A stretch of 64,000 nucleotides of DNA from Miscanthus floridulus (Eukaryota; Streptophyta; Magnoliopsida; Poales; Poaceae), in NCBI RefSeq assembly GCF_019320115.1, contig NC_089583.1, forward strand, positions 79,315,928 to 79,379,927, read 5' to 3'. A model generated the notes under the pieces. It ran no database searches. It saw nothing but the letters and a program-made list of their open reading frames with translations, and was not told the DNA's origin. Each line of letters begins with the position of its first letter. Position 1 is the stretch's first letter. Below, one piece after another: positions 1-10,605 of the stretch. The translations under genes and the position numbers were made by a program.

Positions 1-33
1 GTGAGGCACAGTACGTCACATTTTGTGTCAACA
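1..33 (+). repeat. 3' end of the 5' LTR of element A
   Basis: These 33 bases match 10573-10605 with a single difference (c at position 9 versus t). Both end in GTGTCAACA, the complement-type partner of the LTR start TGTTAACAC at 9230. Confidence 0.9.
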
Positions 34-40
34 CACTTTT

Positions 41-60
41 TGGCACGCTCGGTGGGACCA
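41..60 (+). other. Primer-binding-site region of element A
   Basis: TGGCACGCTCGGTGGGACC lies 7 bp after the LTR end, where the tRNA primer site of an LTR retrotransposon is expected. It starts with TGG, as primer sites do. It is not the initiator-Met site TGGTATCAGAGC. Which tRNA is used cannot be decided here. Confidence 0.6.
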
Positions 61-74
61 TCTGTTAGTTCAAG

Positions 75-3000
75 ATGGCATCTGAGATCAACAATGATCA
101 TGTTCTGGATGTAAGCATGGCAGAATTGCTAGATAATTACAAGGATTTAGTGCTTCAAGCATGTGAGCAATACCAACGGAAGTGTTTGATGTCTTTTTCC
201 AAAAACAAGAGCAATAAAGTGTTTCAAAAGCAGTCAATGCCAAGGGTTCTTCTTCCGCATCAAACTGATTACACTGAAGAGGAAGATGCTCAGAAGATGG
301 CAGCCCTGGTCTATAAAGCCATGGGAGAAACCATGACAAACCATCACACAGCTTTTCTGAATACCTTTCGGGCGATCATGATCAGTACTTTTGGTCCAAT
401 GGTTGATAAATACTTCGAAGAAAATGTTGGACCACTCAGTGGGCCGACGCTTTTCAATGTTCCAAAGCATCAAGAGAAGCCTGTTGGGAAAGAAGTAGCG
501 TCACCTTCAAATATAGGTGGATTGACTCATACTGAAAAGCAATCACATCCCACCTATGGCCAGATGGCATTTGGTACCACAGGGGAAGTGCCACCTTCAG
601 CTTATAGAGTTTCTCCAATATCAAACAGATTGCAAAAGAATATGTATGGTGATGGGTATCAAGAATTTACTGATTACAGTGCTATCAATGCTGTGCTAAA
701 TCTAGGGTATAGAAGTGTTTCAGGATTGCCTTCTGGAGTGCAAGTACAAGGAAATCAGGATTCAGGCATTGATGTTTTGATGCACAGGATGGCTGATATG
801 ATGCAAAATCAGTTCGGCTTGAAGCCAAAGAATCAATCCTATTCATACAAGTCTCCTTATCCAGAATGGTACAACAGAGTGGTGTTACCTCCAAGGGTGA
901 AGCCTCCAACAGATTTAACTAAGTTTTCTGGTCAAGATGATACTAGTACCATAGAGCACGTCAGTCGATACTTAATGCAGCTTGGAGAAGCTGCTTCAGA
1001 TGAAGCTTGGAGGATTTGATATTTTCCTTTGTCTCTTATAGGACCAGCTTTCACATGGTTCACGTCTCTACCAGCTCATTCCATTGGTACGTGGGCAGAA
1101 CTAGAGCAGAAGTTTCATTCATATTTCTATACGGGTACTAATGAGAAGAAGTTGGTTGATCTCATGAGTCTGAGGATGAGAACAAATGAGACACCATTGG
1201 AGTATCTTCGCAGGTTTAGGGAGACCAAGAATATGTGTTATTCTCTAAATTTACCAGATGATCAACTACCTAGAATAGCTATAGCAGGAATGTTGCCGAA
1301 TATCAGGGAGAAGTTGTTCGGTTTAGAGTTTGATGATCTTGGTCAACTTGCACAGCGTTTAGCAGCTATGAGTAATCAAGTCCAAGGATTCAGGAGAGAT
1401 AATCGCTTTCAGAAGAACAGTGCCACTAATGAGGTGTATCAAGGCTTTCTGGATGAAGCGACTGAGTATATTGATGAAGATGAGATAGCTGCAGCTGAGT
1501 TAAATTGGGCAAAGGAACCCACTCAAGTTAGTCAACGCTGGTTGAAACAACAAAAGGGAACCTATGATTTTGATGTTACTAAGGCAGACAGACTTTTTGC
1601 ATTGTTGATAAAGGAAGGACGCATCAAGCTACCAGAAGGACATCCTATGCTACATCCTGAAGGAGTGAAGGACAAAAAGTATTGTGGTTTTCATAACACT
1701 AATTCTCATTCTATTAATGATTGCCGAGTGTTCAGAATACGAATCCAGAAAGCTATCCAAGAGGGACATTTGAGGTTTGACGGTAAGATGAAAATTGATG
1801 ATCAACCTTTTCCACAAAATATGATTTCTTTCTCTGTGAATATGGTCTCTGCCAATGATCTCAAGGGTATGGGCAAGGTGAAGGTGTTGACTTCTGATAG
1901 AGCAAAGGAGAGTGGTGCTGTTGACCCAGATCGGCAAGTCACCAGTAGAGAGCTGCAGCAACGAGTTCGGTTTCAGAATAGCCGAACCGAGAAAGGTCAA
2001 ACTTCCAAACCCAGAGTTACATCACGTATTTTGCTAAACAAGTGGCAGAGGGAACAAGAGAAGGAATACTGTAAGAAGCAATGGTTTATGCAAGTATACC
2101 GAAGGGAGCAAGAAGAATACATGACAGAACAGGAGCAGTCTCATTGGGGTTGTTCGTTCTTTAGGCATTGTTGGAATGAAGGTTTGAGGTTGCCTGCAAG
2201 AAATAATTGTCCGGAGTGTAGTATTCAGTACTCCGAGTATAGGCAATCTCGAGTCAACCGCCGTCCCGTCTATGAAAGACTTGGAACGAAGGTTCCTGAA
2301 GATGATCGGCGCTTAAAGATAGGTGGCTTTGAGAATCAGCAAAGGAAAAGAGTTGCAGGTTCGGGTTGGATTCATAATAGAGTGCATGATGAGGAAGCTG
2401 ACTTCTATAAATACGTATGGCAAAAAGGACAGTGGTGTCCTCCAGGCCTAAGGAAAAGTCAGAAAAGAAGAGTGCAACGGTTGAGGAATAGGGAGCTGGA
2501 ATTGGAAGTTGCCGAAACAAAGCAAATATGGCGTCCTAAAAAGAAGCCTGATGGATGTGGTCCTTCGGCTAATGCTTGCATGGCTTTCTTCCTCCCATCA
2601 GAGTTTATAGCTCCCGAAAGCCAAGATGTCCAAGAAGAGGTGTACTCTGATGTTGATGAAAGTGAATGTCAGGATTTGATGACTCAGCTTGTATTAACAC
2701 AGCAGGCTGTTTTTGATAAACCAATCAAGAATCGTCACTTGAGACCACTCTATTTAAAGGGATATGTCAATGGCAAGCCTTTAACTAAGATGTTTGTCGA
2801 TGGAGGGGCTGCTATCAATATCATGCCTTATACTACCTTCAGGAAACTTGGGATGACTAATGAAGAATTGTTGAAAACTGACATGGTGCTCAGAGACTTT
2901 GCTGGCAATCCTTCCGATACCCGAGGTGCTATCCATGTCGAGTTGACCATTGGATCGAAAACTCTGATTACTACCTTTTTTGTCATTGATGGCAATGGGG

Positions 3001-3269
3001 CATATAGTCTACTCTTGGGCAGAGATTGGATCCATGCTAATTGCTGCATTCCTTCAACCATGCATTAAATTCTCATTCAATGGATTGGAGATGATGTTGA
3101 AATTGTACATGCTGATGATTCGGTAAGTGTTGCTGCCACAGAGTCTACCTATTGGGAATATGAAGGCGTTGATTGTTTCTCTGGAAAAGTGTGGAAAGAA
3201 GGTCCTGTGAATGTTTTCAGCGAGGACCAACAGCCGATCCAAGCAGTCGGCTCTCATAGTAATTTTTAA
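75..3269 (+). pseudogene. gag-protease gene of element A with two in-frame stops
   Basis: One reading frame from ATG 75 to TAA 3267-3269 (about 1064 codons), broken by TGA at 1017-1019 and TAA at 3066-3068. Protein similarity continues across both stops in the same frame. Visible parts: an acidic-basic N-terminus, a retrotransposon gag domain (motifs PLSLIGPAFTWF and LEYLRRFRETKN) around codons 290-430, a CX2HX4HX4C cluster (CGFHNTNSHSINDC) near codon 540, a second Cys-rich patch (CX6C...CX2C) near codon 700-715, and an aspartic protease with an FVDGGAAINIMP active site near codon 910. DGG in place of DTG/DSG is an acceptable protease variant. Gag would form the particle and the protease would process it. 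Its stop overlaps the ATG of pol. Confidence 0.85.
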
Positions 3270-6049
3270 TGGGAAATCCTGTCAATGGCAACAAAGGAAA
3301 GTTGGGACGTGGTTTTATGTCGGCTGATAAATTGGAAGAAATTGATGTTGGTGATGATTCTAAGCCAAGGCCGATGTATATTAGTGCGAAGTTAGACCCA
3401 GAATATAAATCAAAGTTGATAAACCTGTTGAAAGAGTTTAAAGATTGTTTTGCTTGGGATTATACGGAAATGCCTGGATTGGATCGTTCCATTGTTGAGC
3501 ATCGATTACCCATTAAACCTGGATTTCGTCCTTACAAACAACCTCCATGGAAGATATACAAAGAGGAGGTATTGGCCGATGTAAAGAAGGAAGTTGAAAG
3601 ATTAATAGAAGCAAACTTCATTCGGCCATGCAAGTATGTAGAGTGGATTTCGAATATAGTACCAGTATACAAGAAAAATGGAAAAATGAGAGTTTGTATA
3701 GATTTCAGAAATCTTAATAAGGCAACTCCCATGGATGGTTACCCAATGCCAGTTGCCGATTTGCTGGTAGATGCAGCAGCAGGTTATGAGGTCATTAGTT
3801 TTATGGATGGTAATGCTGGCTATAACCAAATTTTTATGGCAATAGAAGATATTTCGAAAACAGCTTTCAGATGTCCTGGTCATATTGGTTTGTTCGAGTG
3901 GATAGTCATGACGTTTGGGTTAAAGAATGCCGGTGCAACTTATCAAAGAGCTATGAATTATATTTTTCATGAGCTGATCGGCAAGATTGTAGAAATCTAC
4001 ATCGATGATGTAGTAGTCAAGTCTAGAAATCATGAAAGACATTTAGCCGATTTAAGAAAGACTCTGGAGTGCACAAGAAAGCATGGCTTGAAGATGAATC
4101 CAAACAAATGTGCCTTTGGAGTTTCGGCTGGTGAGTTTTTGGGATTTTTAGTTCATAAAGGAGGAATTGAAGTTGGTAAGAAGAGCATGGAAGCAATAGA
4201 CAAAGTTGTGCCGCCAACTAATCTCACAGAATTGCAATCATTGTTAGGCAAAATCAACTTTGTAAGAAGATTCATATCCAATCTATCAGAAAGAGTTTTA
4301 CCCTTTTCCCCTTTATTGAAGCTCAAGAAAGATCAAAAATTTGTATGGGGTGACATACAACAAAAGGCTTTTGATGAGATCAAACAATATATGAAAGCAC
4401 CACCTGTGCTGGTACCTCCACAACTTGACAAGCCTTTTAAGTTGTATGCGGCGGCCGATAGCCTAACGATGGGATCGGCCCTTATGCAAGAGTTTGAAGG
4501 AAAAGAAAGAGTCATAGCTTATCGTAGCCAAAAGTTGTTAGACCCGGAAACAAGGTATTCGGCTGCAGAAAAACTTTGCTTATGTGTATATTACTCATGT
4601 ACCAAATCTCGGCACTATTTGTTGAATTCCGAATGCGTGGTGGTTTCTAGTTTTGATGTAATCAAACATATGTTATCAATGCCGATTTTGAATGGAAGAA
4701 TTGGCAAATGGATTTTAGCATTGTCGGAATTTAATTTAAGATATGAATCGGCAAAGGCGGTAAAGGGTCAAATTATTGCCGATTTTATTACCCAACATCG
4801 GGATCTTTCTGTTGAAGTGGTAAGCATTGTGCCTTGGGCTTTGTTCTTCGATGGATCATCTTGTAACAAAGGTGGTGGTGCTGGTATTCTCTTGATTTCC
4901 CCACAAGGAAAAACTTTTGAATACGCGGTTCCTATTGAATTTCATGTTACTAATAATCAGGCAGAGTATGAAGCATTGATTAGAGGGCTTCGGCTTCTTA
5001 TAGAAGTAAAGGCCGCTGCTGTCGAGATCTTTGGGGATTCTGAGTTGGTGATTAATCAATTGAATGGTCAGTATGAATGCAAGAACAATGTGTTAAGAGA
5101 ATATTATGAGGAGTGTAGAGAACTTTTGAAGAATTTTCTGGTAGTAACCTTGCATCATGTCCCTAGAGAGTGCAATGAAGAAGCAAATAAGTTAGCTCAA
5201 GCTGCTTCTGGATATCGAGAGAGTCGGGAAATTTTTGCTATAGAAGAAGGTGTTTTAAATACTGATCAAGTAAATGGTGATTGGAGATACGAAGTTACCA
5301 ATTATTTGAAAGATCCATCTCAAAAGGTTTCCCGAAAACTCAGGTACAAAGCTCTCAAATTTGTGTTTCTTGATGATCAGTTATATTACAAGTCCATCGA
5401 TGGAGTATTGCTCAAATGCTTAAGTCAAGAAGAGGCCAAGAAAGTGATGTATGAGGTTTACGAAGGATTGTGTGGTGCACATCAGTCAGCTTATCGGATG
5501 AAGTGGATAATTAGGAGAACTGGTTATTTTTGGCCAACTATGTTGGAAGATTGTTTTGAATATTACAAAGGGTGTCACAATTGTCAGAAATTCGGCAATA
5601 TTCAAAAAGTTCCAGCGTCTGCTATGAATCCTATAATCAAGCCTTGGCCGTTCAGAGGATGGGGTATAGATTTAATTGGTCAGATCAATCCTCCTTCTAG
5701 TAAGGGACACAAATTTGTACTCTTGGCCACGGATTATTTCACCAAGTGGGTGGAAGCTATCCCTTTGAAAAAGGTAACGTCAGAGAATATGATCAGTTTT
5801 GTTAAGGAGCATATAGTTCACAGATTCGGGATTCCTCAGACTATAACAACTGATCAAGGAACTCAGTTTACTTCTTCAGAATTCTATGACTTTGCCAAAA
5901 GTATGGGGATTAAGTTGTATAATTCTTCTCCTTATTATGCACAAGCTAATGGTCAGGCAGAAGCATCAAATAAGATTATGATTAAAATTATCCAGAAGAT
6001 GATTGATTGCTTCTATGGCCTCGGTCCTGATTCTTCTAACATTATCTAG
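3269..6049 (+). CDS. pol polyprotein of element A: RT, RNase H, integrase lacking its C-terminus
   Basis: Open for 926 codons from ATG 3269, which overlaps the gag-protease TAA as TAATG in the -1 frame. RT covers roughly residues 60-340, with YIDDVVVKS near residue 243. RNase H starts at FFDGSS near residue 527. Integrase has an HX..CX2C-type region (residues about 730-775), then a catalytic core with GIDLIG near 800, TTDQGTQF near 861 and GQAEAS near 896; D and E are separated by exactly 35 residues (DD35E). About 12 residues past the catalytic Glu the similarity to integrase stops near base 6006, and the last residues are read from the tail of the opposite-strand gene. The integrase C-terminal domain is therefore missing, so the product is probably not integration-competent. 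Confidence 0.88.
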   Translation: MGNPVNGNKGKLGRGFMSADKLEEIDVGDDSKPRPMYISAKLDPEYKSKLINLLKEFKDCFAWDYTEMPGLDRSIVEHRLPIKPGFRPYKQPPWKIYKEEVLADVKKEVERLIEANFIRPCKYVEWISNIVPVYKKNGKMRVCIDFRNLNKATPMDGYPMPVADLLVDAAAGYEVISFMDGNAGYNQIFMAIEDISKTAFRCPGHIGLFEWIVMTFGLKNAGATYQRAMNYIFHELIGKIVEIYIDDVVVKSRNHERHLADLRKTLECTRKHGLKMNPNKCAFGVSAGEFLGFLVHKGGIEVGKKSMEAIDKVVPPTNLTELQSLLGKINFVRRFISNLSERVLPFSPLLKLKKDQKFVWGDIQQKAFDEIKQYMKAPPVLVPPQLDKPFKLYAAADSLTMGSALMQEFEGKERVIAYRSQKLLDPETRYSAAEKLCLCVYYSCTKSRHYLLNSECVVVSSFDVIKHMLSMPILNGRIGKWILALSEFNLRYESAKAVKGQIIADFITQHRDLSVEVVSIVPWALFFDGSSCNKGGGAGILLISPQGKTFEYAVPIEFHVTNNQAEYEALIRGLRLLIEVKAAAVEIFGDSELVINQLNGQYECKNNVLREYYEECRELLKNFLVVTLHHVPRECNEEANKLAQAASGYRESREIFAIEEGVLNTDQVNGDWRYEVTNYLKDPSQKVSRKLRYKALKFVFLDDQLYYKSIDGVLLKCLSQEEAKKVMYEVYEGLCGAHQSAYRMKWIIRRTGYFWPTMLEDCFEYYKGCHNCQKFGNIQKVPASAMNPIIKPWPFRGWGIDLIGQINPPSSKGHKFVLLATDYFTKWVEAIPLKKVTSENMISFVKEHIVHRFGIPQTITTDQGTQFTSSEFYDFAKSMGIKLYNSSPYYAQANGQAEASNKIMIKIIQKMIDCFYGLGPDSSNII

Positions 6050-9000
6050 CACTTTTTGATCTTCATCTTCAGAACTCTGGATGCTGGATAACTTATTTTT
6101 GATCTGCTGGTCTTCTTTGATGGTCGAAGCTATCTTTAGTGAAGTTGCTTCTATGTTCTTCGGCAGATTGGTTATATGGGCCCTGTGAGACTGAATTTTG
6201 GCATTCAGTTCGGCTAGTTGAGCTTCTAGTCTGATTTTTTCATCCTCCATGGATTTCAGTTTAGGCTCCAAGGTTGCCAAGGAATTTCTCGTAGTCTGGA
6301 TATGAGAGTGAAGATCTTTAATATCCAACTTTTTCAAAGATCTATCCTTCTGCAGAGCGGCCCTCGAAGATATGTTCTTGGTTGCCCTTCTCACCATAGC
6401 AAAGTGATCATCAAGATGGGCTGCAGATTCTAGGGGAGCCTTGAGAGCAGAAGGGATATCTTGATCAATGAGTTCAAGGAGGTCTTTTATCTGGTCTGCA
6501 TCCTGAACCAGACTAATGGTATCTTTATTCAGCAGAATAATCACTTCTTTTAGCCGAGCCTGATTCTCCAGTGATAAAGTTTGATGAGAAGTGATCTCTT
6601 CACCTTTCTCAATAATGTAGTCCTCAATAGAGAAGGAGTAACTGGTGGTCGGTTTAGTGATGTTCTTCTAGACAAAGAGGAAGAAAGAAGGTGTTAGCCG
6701 ATTGGGTAATTTTGCTAAAATATAGTATGAGACAAGGCATTACCTGTTGGGCTGATTGGTCATCAGGATGGGTTATACCCTGGCTTGCTGGAGGACTTTA
6801 TTGAAGGTTCAGAAGAGACGGGTCTGGAGATTGATCAGGAGAAGTTTCCCTTGCCAGTTCATCTAAGATCTCATCTATTCTCAGTAAAGTAAATGATAAT
6901 GAGCATAAGAGATAGATGTTGTTAAAGAGAAAGGAGAGGAGAATTGGTTGAACAATGTTACCTATAGTCTCATCAGGTCTATGAGCCTTTGAACCTTCAG
7001 CTTCATGGGTCCCTGAAATTTCGCTATCATGGATTTCTTCATCTTCAGTAGAAACTTCAGGGGTTGGTTCTGCAGGCGCTGAGGTATTACCCAGTATGGG
7101 AATTTCGACTTGTGGCTGCAATGGAAGAAATGAATGTAGAGGTAGTCAGGCTTACTGCTAAATGAGATGGTTGACCTGATAAGAAAACAAAAGGTTCATG
7201 CCTTAAGGGATAATCTGGCTTTCTTGGTCCTTGGTTTCTTGGGTAAGAGAAAACTTTCAGGTGTTTTCCTTTTGCTTTTTCCTCTAGAAGATGCAGCAGC
7301 TGAAGTAGCAGGAGTTCTCATGAGTGCCTTTAGAGGTGCTGAATCCAAAGTTGCAGAAGTTTTCATGAATTCCTTTAAGTTTGGAGCATCAAACCCCAGA
7401 GCAGGTTTGGGACCAGCCGGATAGTACTGAATTGCTTTGGCAGGGGGAGTAAACTCAAGATCCTGTGCATGACCAGATGTTAAAATAAGAAGTGGATTCA
7501 AGAACAAGAAATGATGGGCATAATGAAATTACCTCACTGTCAGAAGCAAAATCGGGTTGCAAGTTTTTGCATAAAGAATGAACTGATATATTAAAGATAT
7601 GAGCATGCCATTCTTGCCACCAAGAGACAAAGAGGGGATGAGCAGCATCTATTAGCCCAAATGGAGATGGTTCGTATATTGGTAATTCCCATCCTAATTC
7701 AAAGACCTTCTTGGCTTCTATTCCTTCTGTTATTACTTCCCTTGATTTTATGATTGTTGAGAAGAGGAATTTTGGAGGCAGTTGGCCGCATCCTAATTGT
7801 CTGGCCACCATGTTTGGATAATAGAATTCATAGGTGGATTGTACTAATCTCCCATGATGAAATTCGGCTGGCAAAGTGCAAGGTTTGATAAAGGAGTTGA
7901 AAATCTCTGTGGATTCTTGGCCTGAACAACCAATTTCATAGCTAAACTTACAGGGCAAAGTCAGATCTTCATTTTCTCTGTAAGGAAACCAGAGCACATT
8001 GCCGAATCCTTTGAAAAATAGCTTGAAGAGATGACCAATGTCTATATCAATGCTTATAGATGCTGCTGCTTCCCCATAAGTCTGACAAGCCTTAACCTTT
8101 GCTGTGCTGCCTTCAGCATAGTTAACTGAGGGGAAACTTAGGTTGAAGAGGCTCACATGGGTTATCTGATGCATATATAGTTGGAGCCACATTTGAATTA
8201 GCCACCAGGGACCATTCACACAAGAAATTTCTCCACCTTGGCGCATCTGAAGGGTGATCTGATGCATCATATGATAAGCAGACCCTAAAAGATATTTGCC
8301 TAATGGGATCTGGGTGCCTGCAGCTAAGTCTTCAGCCATTACCATGTGATTCAGGGTTGGTTCATTGGATTTTCCATAGAAGATGAATCTGCATAGCCAC
8401 ATATTCATGAAGGCTTTCAACTCTTTGTCAGAAACGGTGCCAGATGCATTCATATAGTTCTGGATATGTTTGACCCATCCACATCCAGAACTGATGGCTC
8501 TTTGATTACTCTTGCTCTTGTACTTATAAGGATATACTGGCAATGACACATTCAAACCAGTCATCATGAATACGTCGGCTAGAGTGATGGTCATAATACC
8601 ATGACCAAAGATAAAGGCATTGGTAGCGTCAGACCAAAAATGAGAAGCTGCTATCAGAAAGGAATCATTCCTGGATGTCTCTGCTAAAGATAACTCCAGA
8701 CAATGACTGATGTCCTGACTTTCCCAGTGGCTGCTGCTCTTCTCCAACATTCTCCTGTACCAGTTGCGCCATCCGGTGATTGGGGGAAATGGCCAATTCT
8801 TGAACGTGTTTGGCCATCGGTTTGGTGAGGTAATCCCAGACTTGAAAGGAATTCTTTGGGTTTCCTTCTCAATGATTTCAGAAGGGTCAAGATTTCCCAT
8901 TGGGCCGAGGAAATAGGAGTCAGGGTTGGCAGCATAAGAGATCAAAATCTGGCTCTTGTACTCCTTTAGAAGATGATTGAAATCAGAGGGGAGTAAATCA

Positions 9001-9079
9001 AAAGAGGAACGGAAAGATGAGATGAAAGTTGCCGAATATAAATAAAGTTTACCTCTGGAATTTCATCCTGGGTCGCCAT
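5966..9079 (-). pseudogene. Antisense six-exon gene of element A: plant-mobile-domain-like protein with coiled-coil tail
   Basis: Read right to left: exon 1 9079-9053 (ATG, 9 codons), exon 2 8963-7533, exon 3 7462-7202, exon 4 7115-6962, exon 5 6874-6744, exon 6 6667-5966. The five introns are 89, 70, 86, 87 and 76 nt. All end in AG; four start with GT and intron 3 starts with GC (AAG|GCATGA). Phases agree at every junction (0,0,0,1,0), giving 902 codons including the stop. Exon 2 resembles the plant mobile domain (aminotransferase-like PMD family), with motifs SYFLGPMG, WYRRMLEKS and FMMTGLNVSLPVYPYK. Exon 3 is Lys/Arg-rich at its end (possible nuclear signal), exons 4-5 are acidic, and exon 6 is a long heptad-rich coiled coil. 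One TAA interrupts exon 5 at 6800-6798. The last ~12 codons are antisense to integrase. The function of such proteins is not established. Confidence 0.75.
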
Positions 9080-9203
9080 TGAAGATTTGAAGGAGGTCCG
9101 AGGTTGCGCTGAAAGCTTGAATTTTTGGGCAGCGGCTACGGTTTTGAACGGTGATGACCTAGGAGGATGAAAGAGCTTGTGGTCAATTTCAGAATAAAAC
9201 AAC

Positions 9204-9210
9204 TTTTATC
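9204..9210 (-). promoter_or_regulatory. TATA-like box for the antisense gene of element A
   Basis: The minus strand reads GGGATAAAAG, about 131 bp upstream of the antisense ATG at 9079 and just inside the internal region next to the 3' LTR. It is a weak match (ATAAAA), supported mainly by the same spacing in element C. Confidence 0.35.
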
Positions 9211-9212
9211 CC

Positions 9213-9229
9213 GAAATTGAGGGGGCATG
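9213..9229 (+). other. Polypurine tract of element A
   Basis: GAAATTGAGGGGGCATG lies directly before the LTR start TGTTAACAC and contains a purine run, as expected for the plus-strand primer. Confidence 0.8.
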
Positions 9230-10605
9230 TGTTAACACTAGATTTTGGTCGATTCTGGAAGATGACAGGTAGACCCACATGCGGGAAGAAGGGTGTTCGG
9301 CAAACAACGCAAGCGGTCGGCTAAATGCTTGTGCGGTCGGTTATTCTGGAAGGCGGTAACTCCATTCGGGAAAACAGAAGATGGCAGATAAGACCGATCG
9401 GAAAGATGAGAGTTGTATTAATAAAGGAATCTGTAAGTTTAGGGTAAAGAATCGTAAGTTTCCAAGTTTGTTTAGAAGTTCCTTTGTAAATCGTAGTCCT
9501 TTAGGACTCACATTTCGTCTAGGGTATAAATATTGACCCTCGACCATTGTAATAAGGGTACACAACCAAATCAATACAACCGGCCCCGTGCCAACTTTCG
9601 AGTCCTCTTGTCATGTCATCGAGTTCTTCGAGAGGAATCATCGATCCGTTGACCTCCGTAAGTTCCGACAACCTTGTTATCATGTTTAGTATCATGCGGT
9701 GGATTTAGACATGGTGCAAGTAGTCTTGTTTGTTTTCAATGGTCGTGCGGCGGATCTTTGCTTGACAATCAAGAAGTCTTTGCTTATGCTTCGTTTATGA
9801 GTAGATACCGTGCGGCAGGCGTTTACTCATATGCTTAGTGAAAGCGAGATAGTTATCGGCTCTATATTAGATATGGCAAATCTAAATAGATTCATTAAGT
9901 TATCCAGTGTTGCATGTTTTAAACCTCTTATATATTTGTAACACACTTCTGCCCAATCTAGATTGATATTGTTCGGCCTTCTTTCTCTTGTGGTTTTATT
10001 CGTGCTTCAACGATCATTGTTTATTTTTATATTACCCTTGCAAAATAGATAACATACTCATAGTGGCTGAATTGTCTTAATCTAGATTGTCACATGTTGC
10101 GGGTTCATGCATGTTAATCACGTTTAAGCTTTAACGAAACTAGGTGTCGTGCGGCAGATGCAGGTTTTGGTTTAGTTTAATCGCTTTTATTTGTACGTTC
10201 CTTCTTCATGGATCCCAATTCGGCTGGACTGCCGAGCTTGGTTATGCATTAACTCATAATTAATTTCACTTGTTCAAACATGTCTTCCCATGCACATGCA
10301 TTCGGCAATTAGGTCTTTACGTGCATTTACCCTACGATTAGCTGAATGGTTTATGAACTTGTTGGCAGACAGCTCTCTATAGCCGTATGTCGTTGTAAGT
10401 GGCTTCAGGGCTGTATATGTGGAACTGTCCGGTATTACCCGACATGTTCTGGTTTGACATTTAATTATTTTATCCCTTGTTAGTTTTTTTTCAGGTCAAA
10501 CTGACTGGCACGCTTCCGGATCACGAAACATCCGGGAACCTGATTGAAGCCACGCTTTTCGGCTTGCTGTGTGTGAGGCATAGTACGTCACATTTTGTGT
10601 CAACA
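9230..10605 (+). repeat. 3' LTR of element A (1376 bp)
   Basis: It starts TGTTAACAC after the polypurine tract and ends GTGTCAACA, giving TG..CA ends in a near-perfect inverted repeat. It holds a promoter at 9524. No coding sequence is supported in it. The motif GTGCGGC(A/G)G recurs (near 9690, 9740, 9800 and 10145). Confidence 0.93.
9524..9531 (+). promoter_or_regulatory. TATA box of the element A LTR
   Basis: TATAAATA lies about 300 bp into the LTR. Transcription would start about 30 bp downstream, near 9555, which sets the U3/R boundary. The start position is inferred from spacing only. Confidence 0.7.

Larger units (their letters stand above)
1..10605 (+). mobile_element. Ty3/gypsy LTR retrotransposon A (Tat-like), 5' LTR cut by window edge
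   Basis: The window opens in the last 33 bp of a 5' LTR and the matching 3' LTR ends at 10605. The two 33-bp ends differ at one position, which suggests a fairly recent insertion. Order inside: primer site, gag-protease, reverse transcriptase-RNase H-integrase, an antisense multi-exon gene, polypurine tract, 3' LTR. RT before integrase is the Ty3/gypsy order. The gag CX2HX4HX4C cluster and the antisense gene between integrase and 3' LTR point to the Tat lineage; that placement is inference. The right flank carries GATGG at 10606-10610, the candidate target-site duplication; the left copy lies outside the window. It appears inserted in the 5' LTR region of element B. Confidence 0.92.

Noticed and set aside
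6875..6961. Alternative acceptor ACTGAG (about 6884) for intron 4 of the antisense gene
   Set aside because: It gives an immediate in-frame stop after joining; the AATAG acceptor at 6875 keeps the frame.
8941..8945. A start of the PMD-like protein at 8945
   Set aside because: The codon there is TTG, not ATG. The open frame continues upstream into an intron with a clean pyrimidine-rich acceptor, and the first ATG in phase is in exon 1 at 9079.
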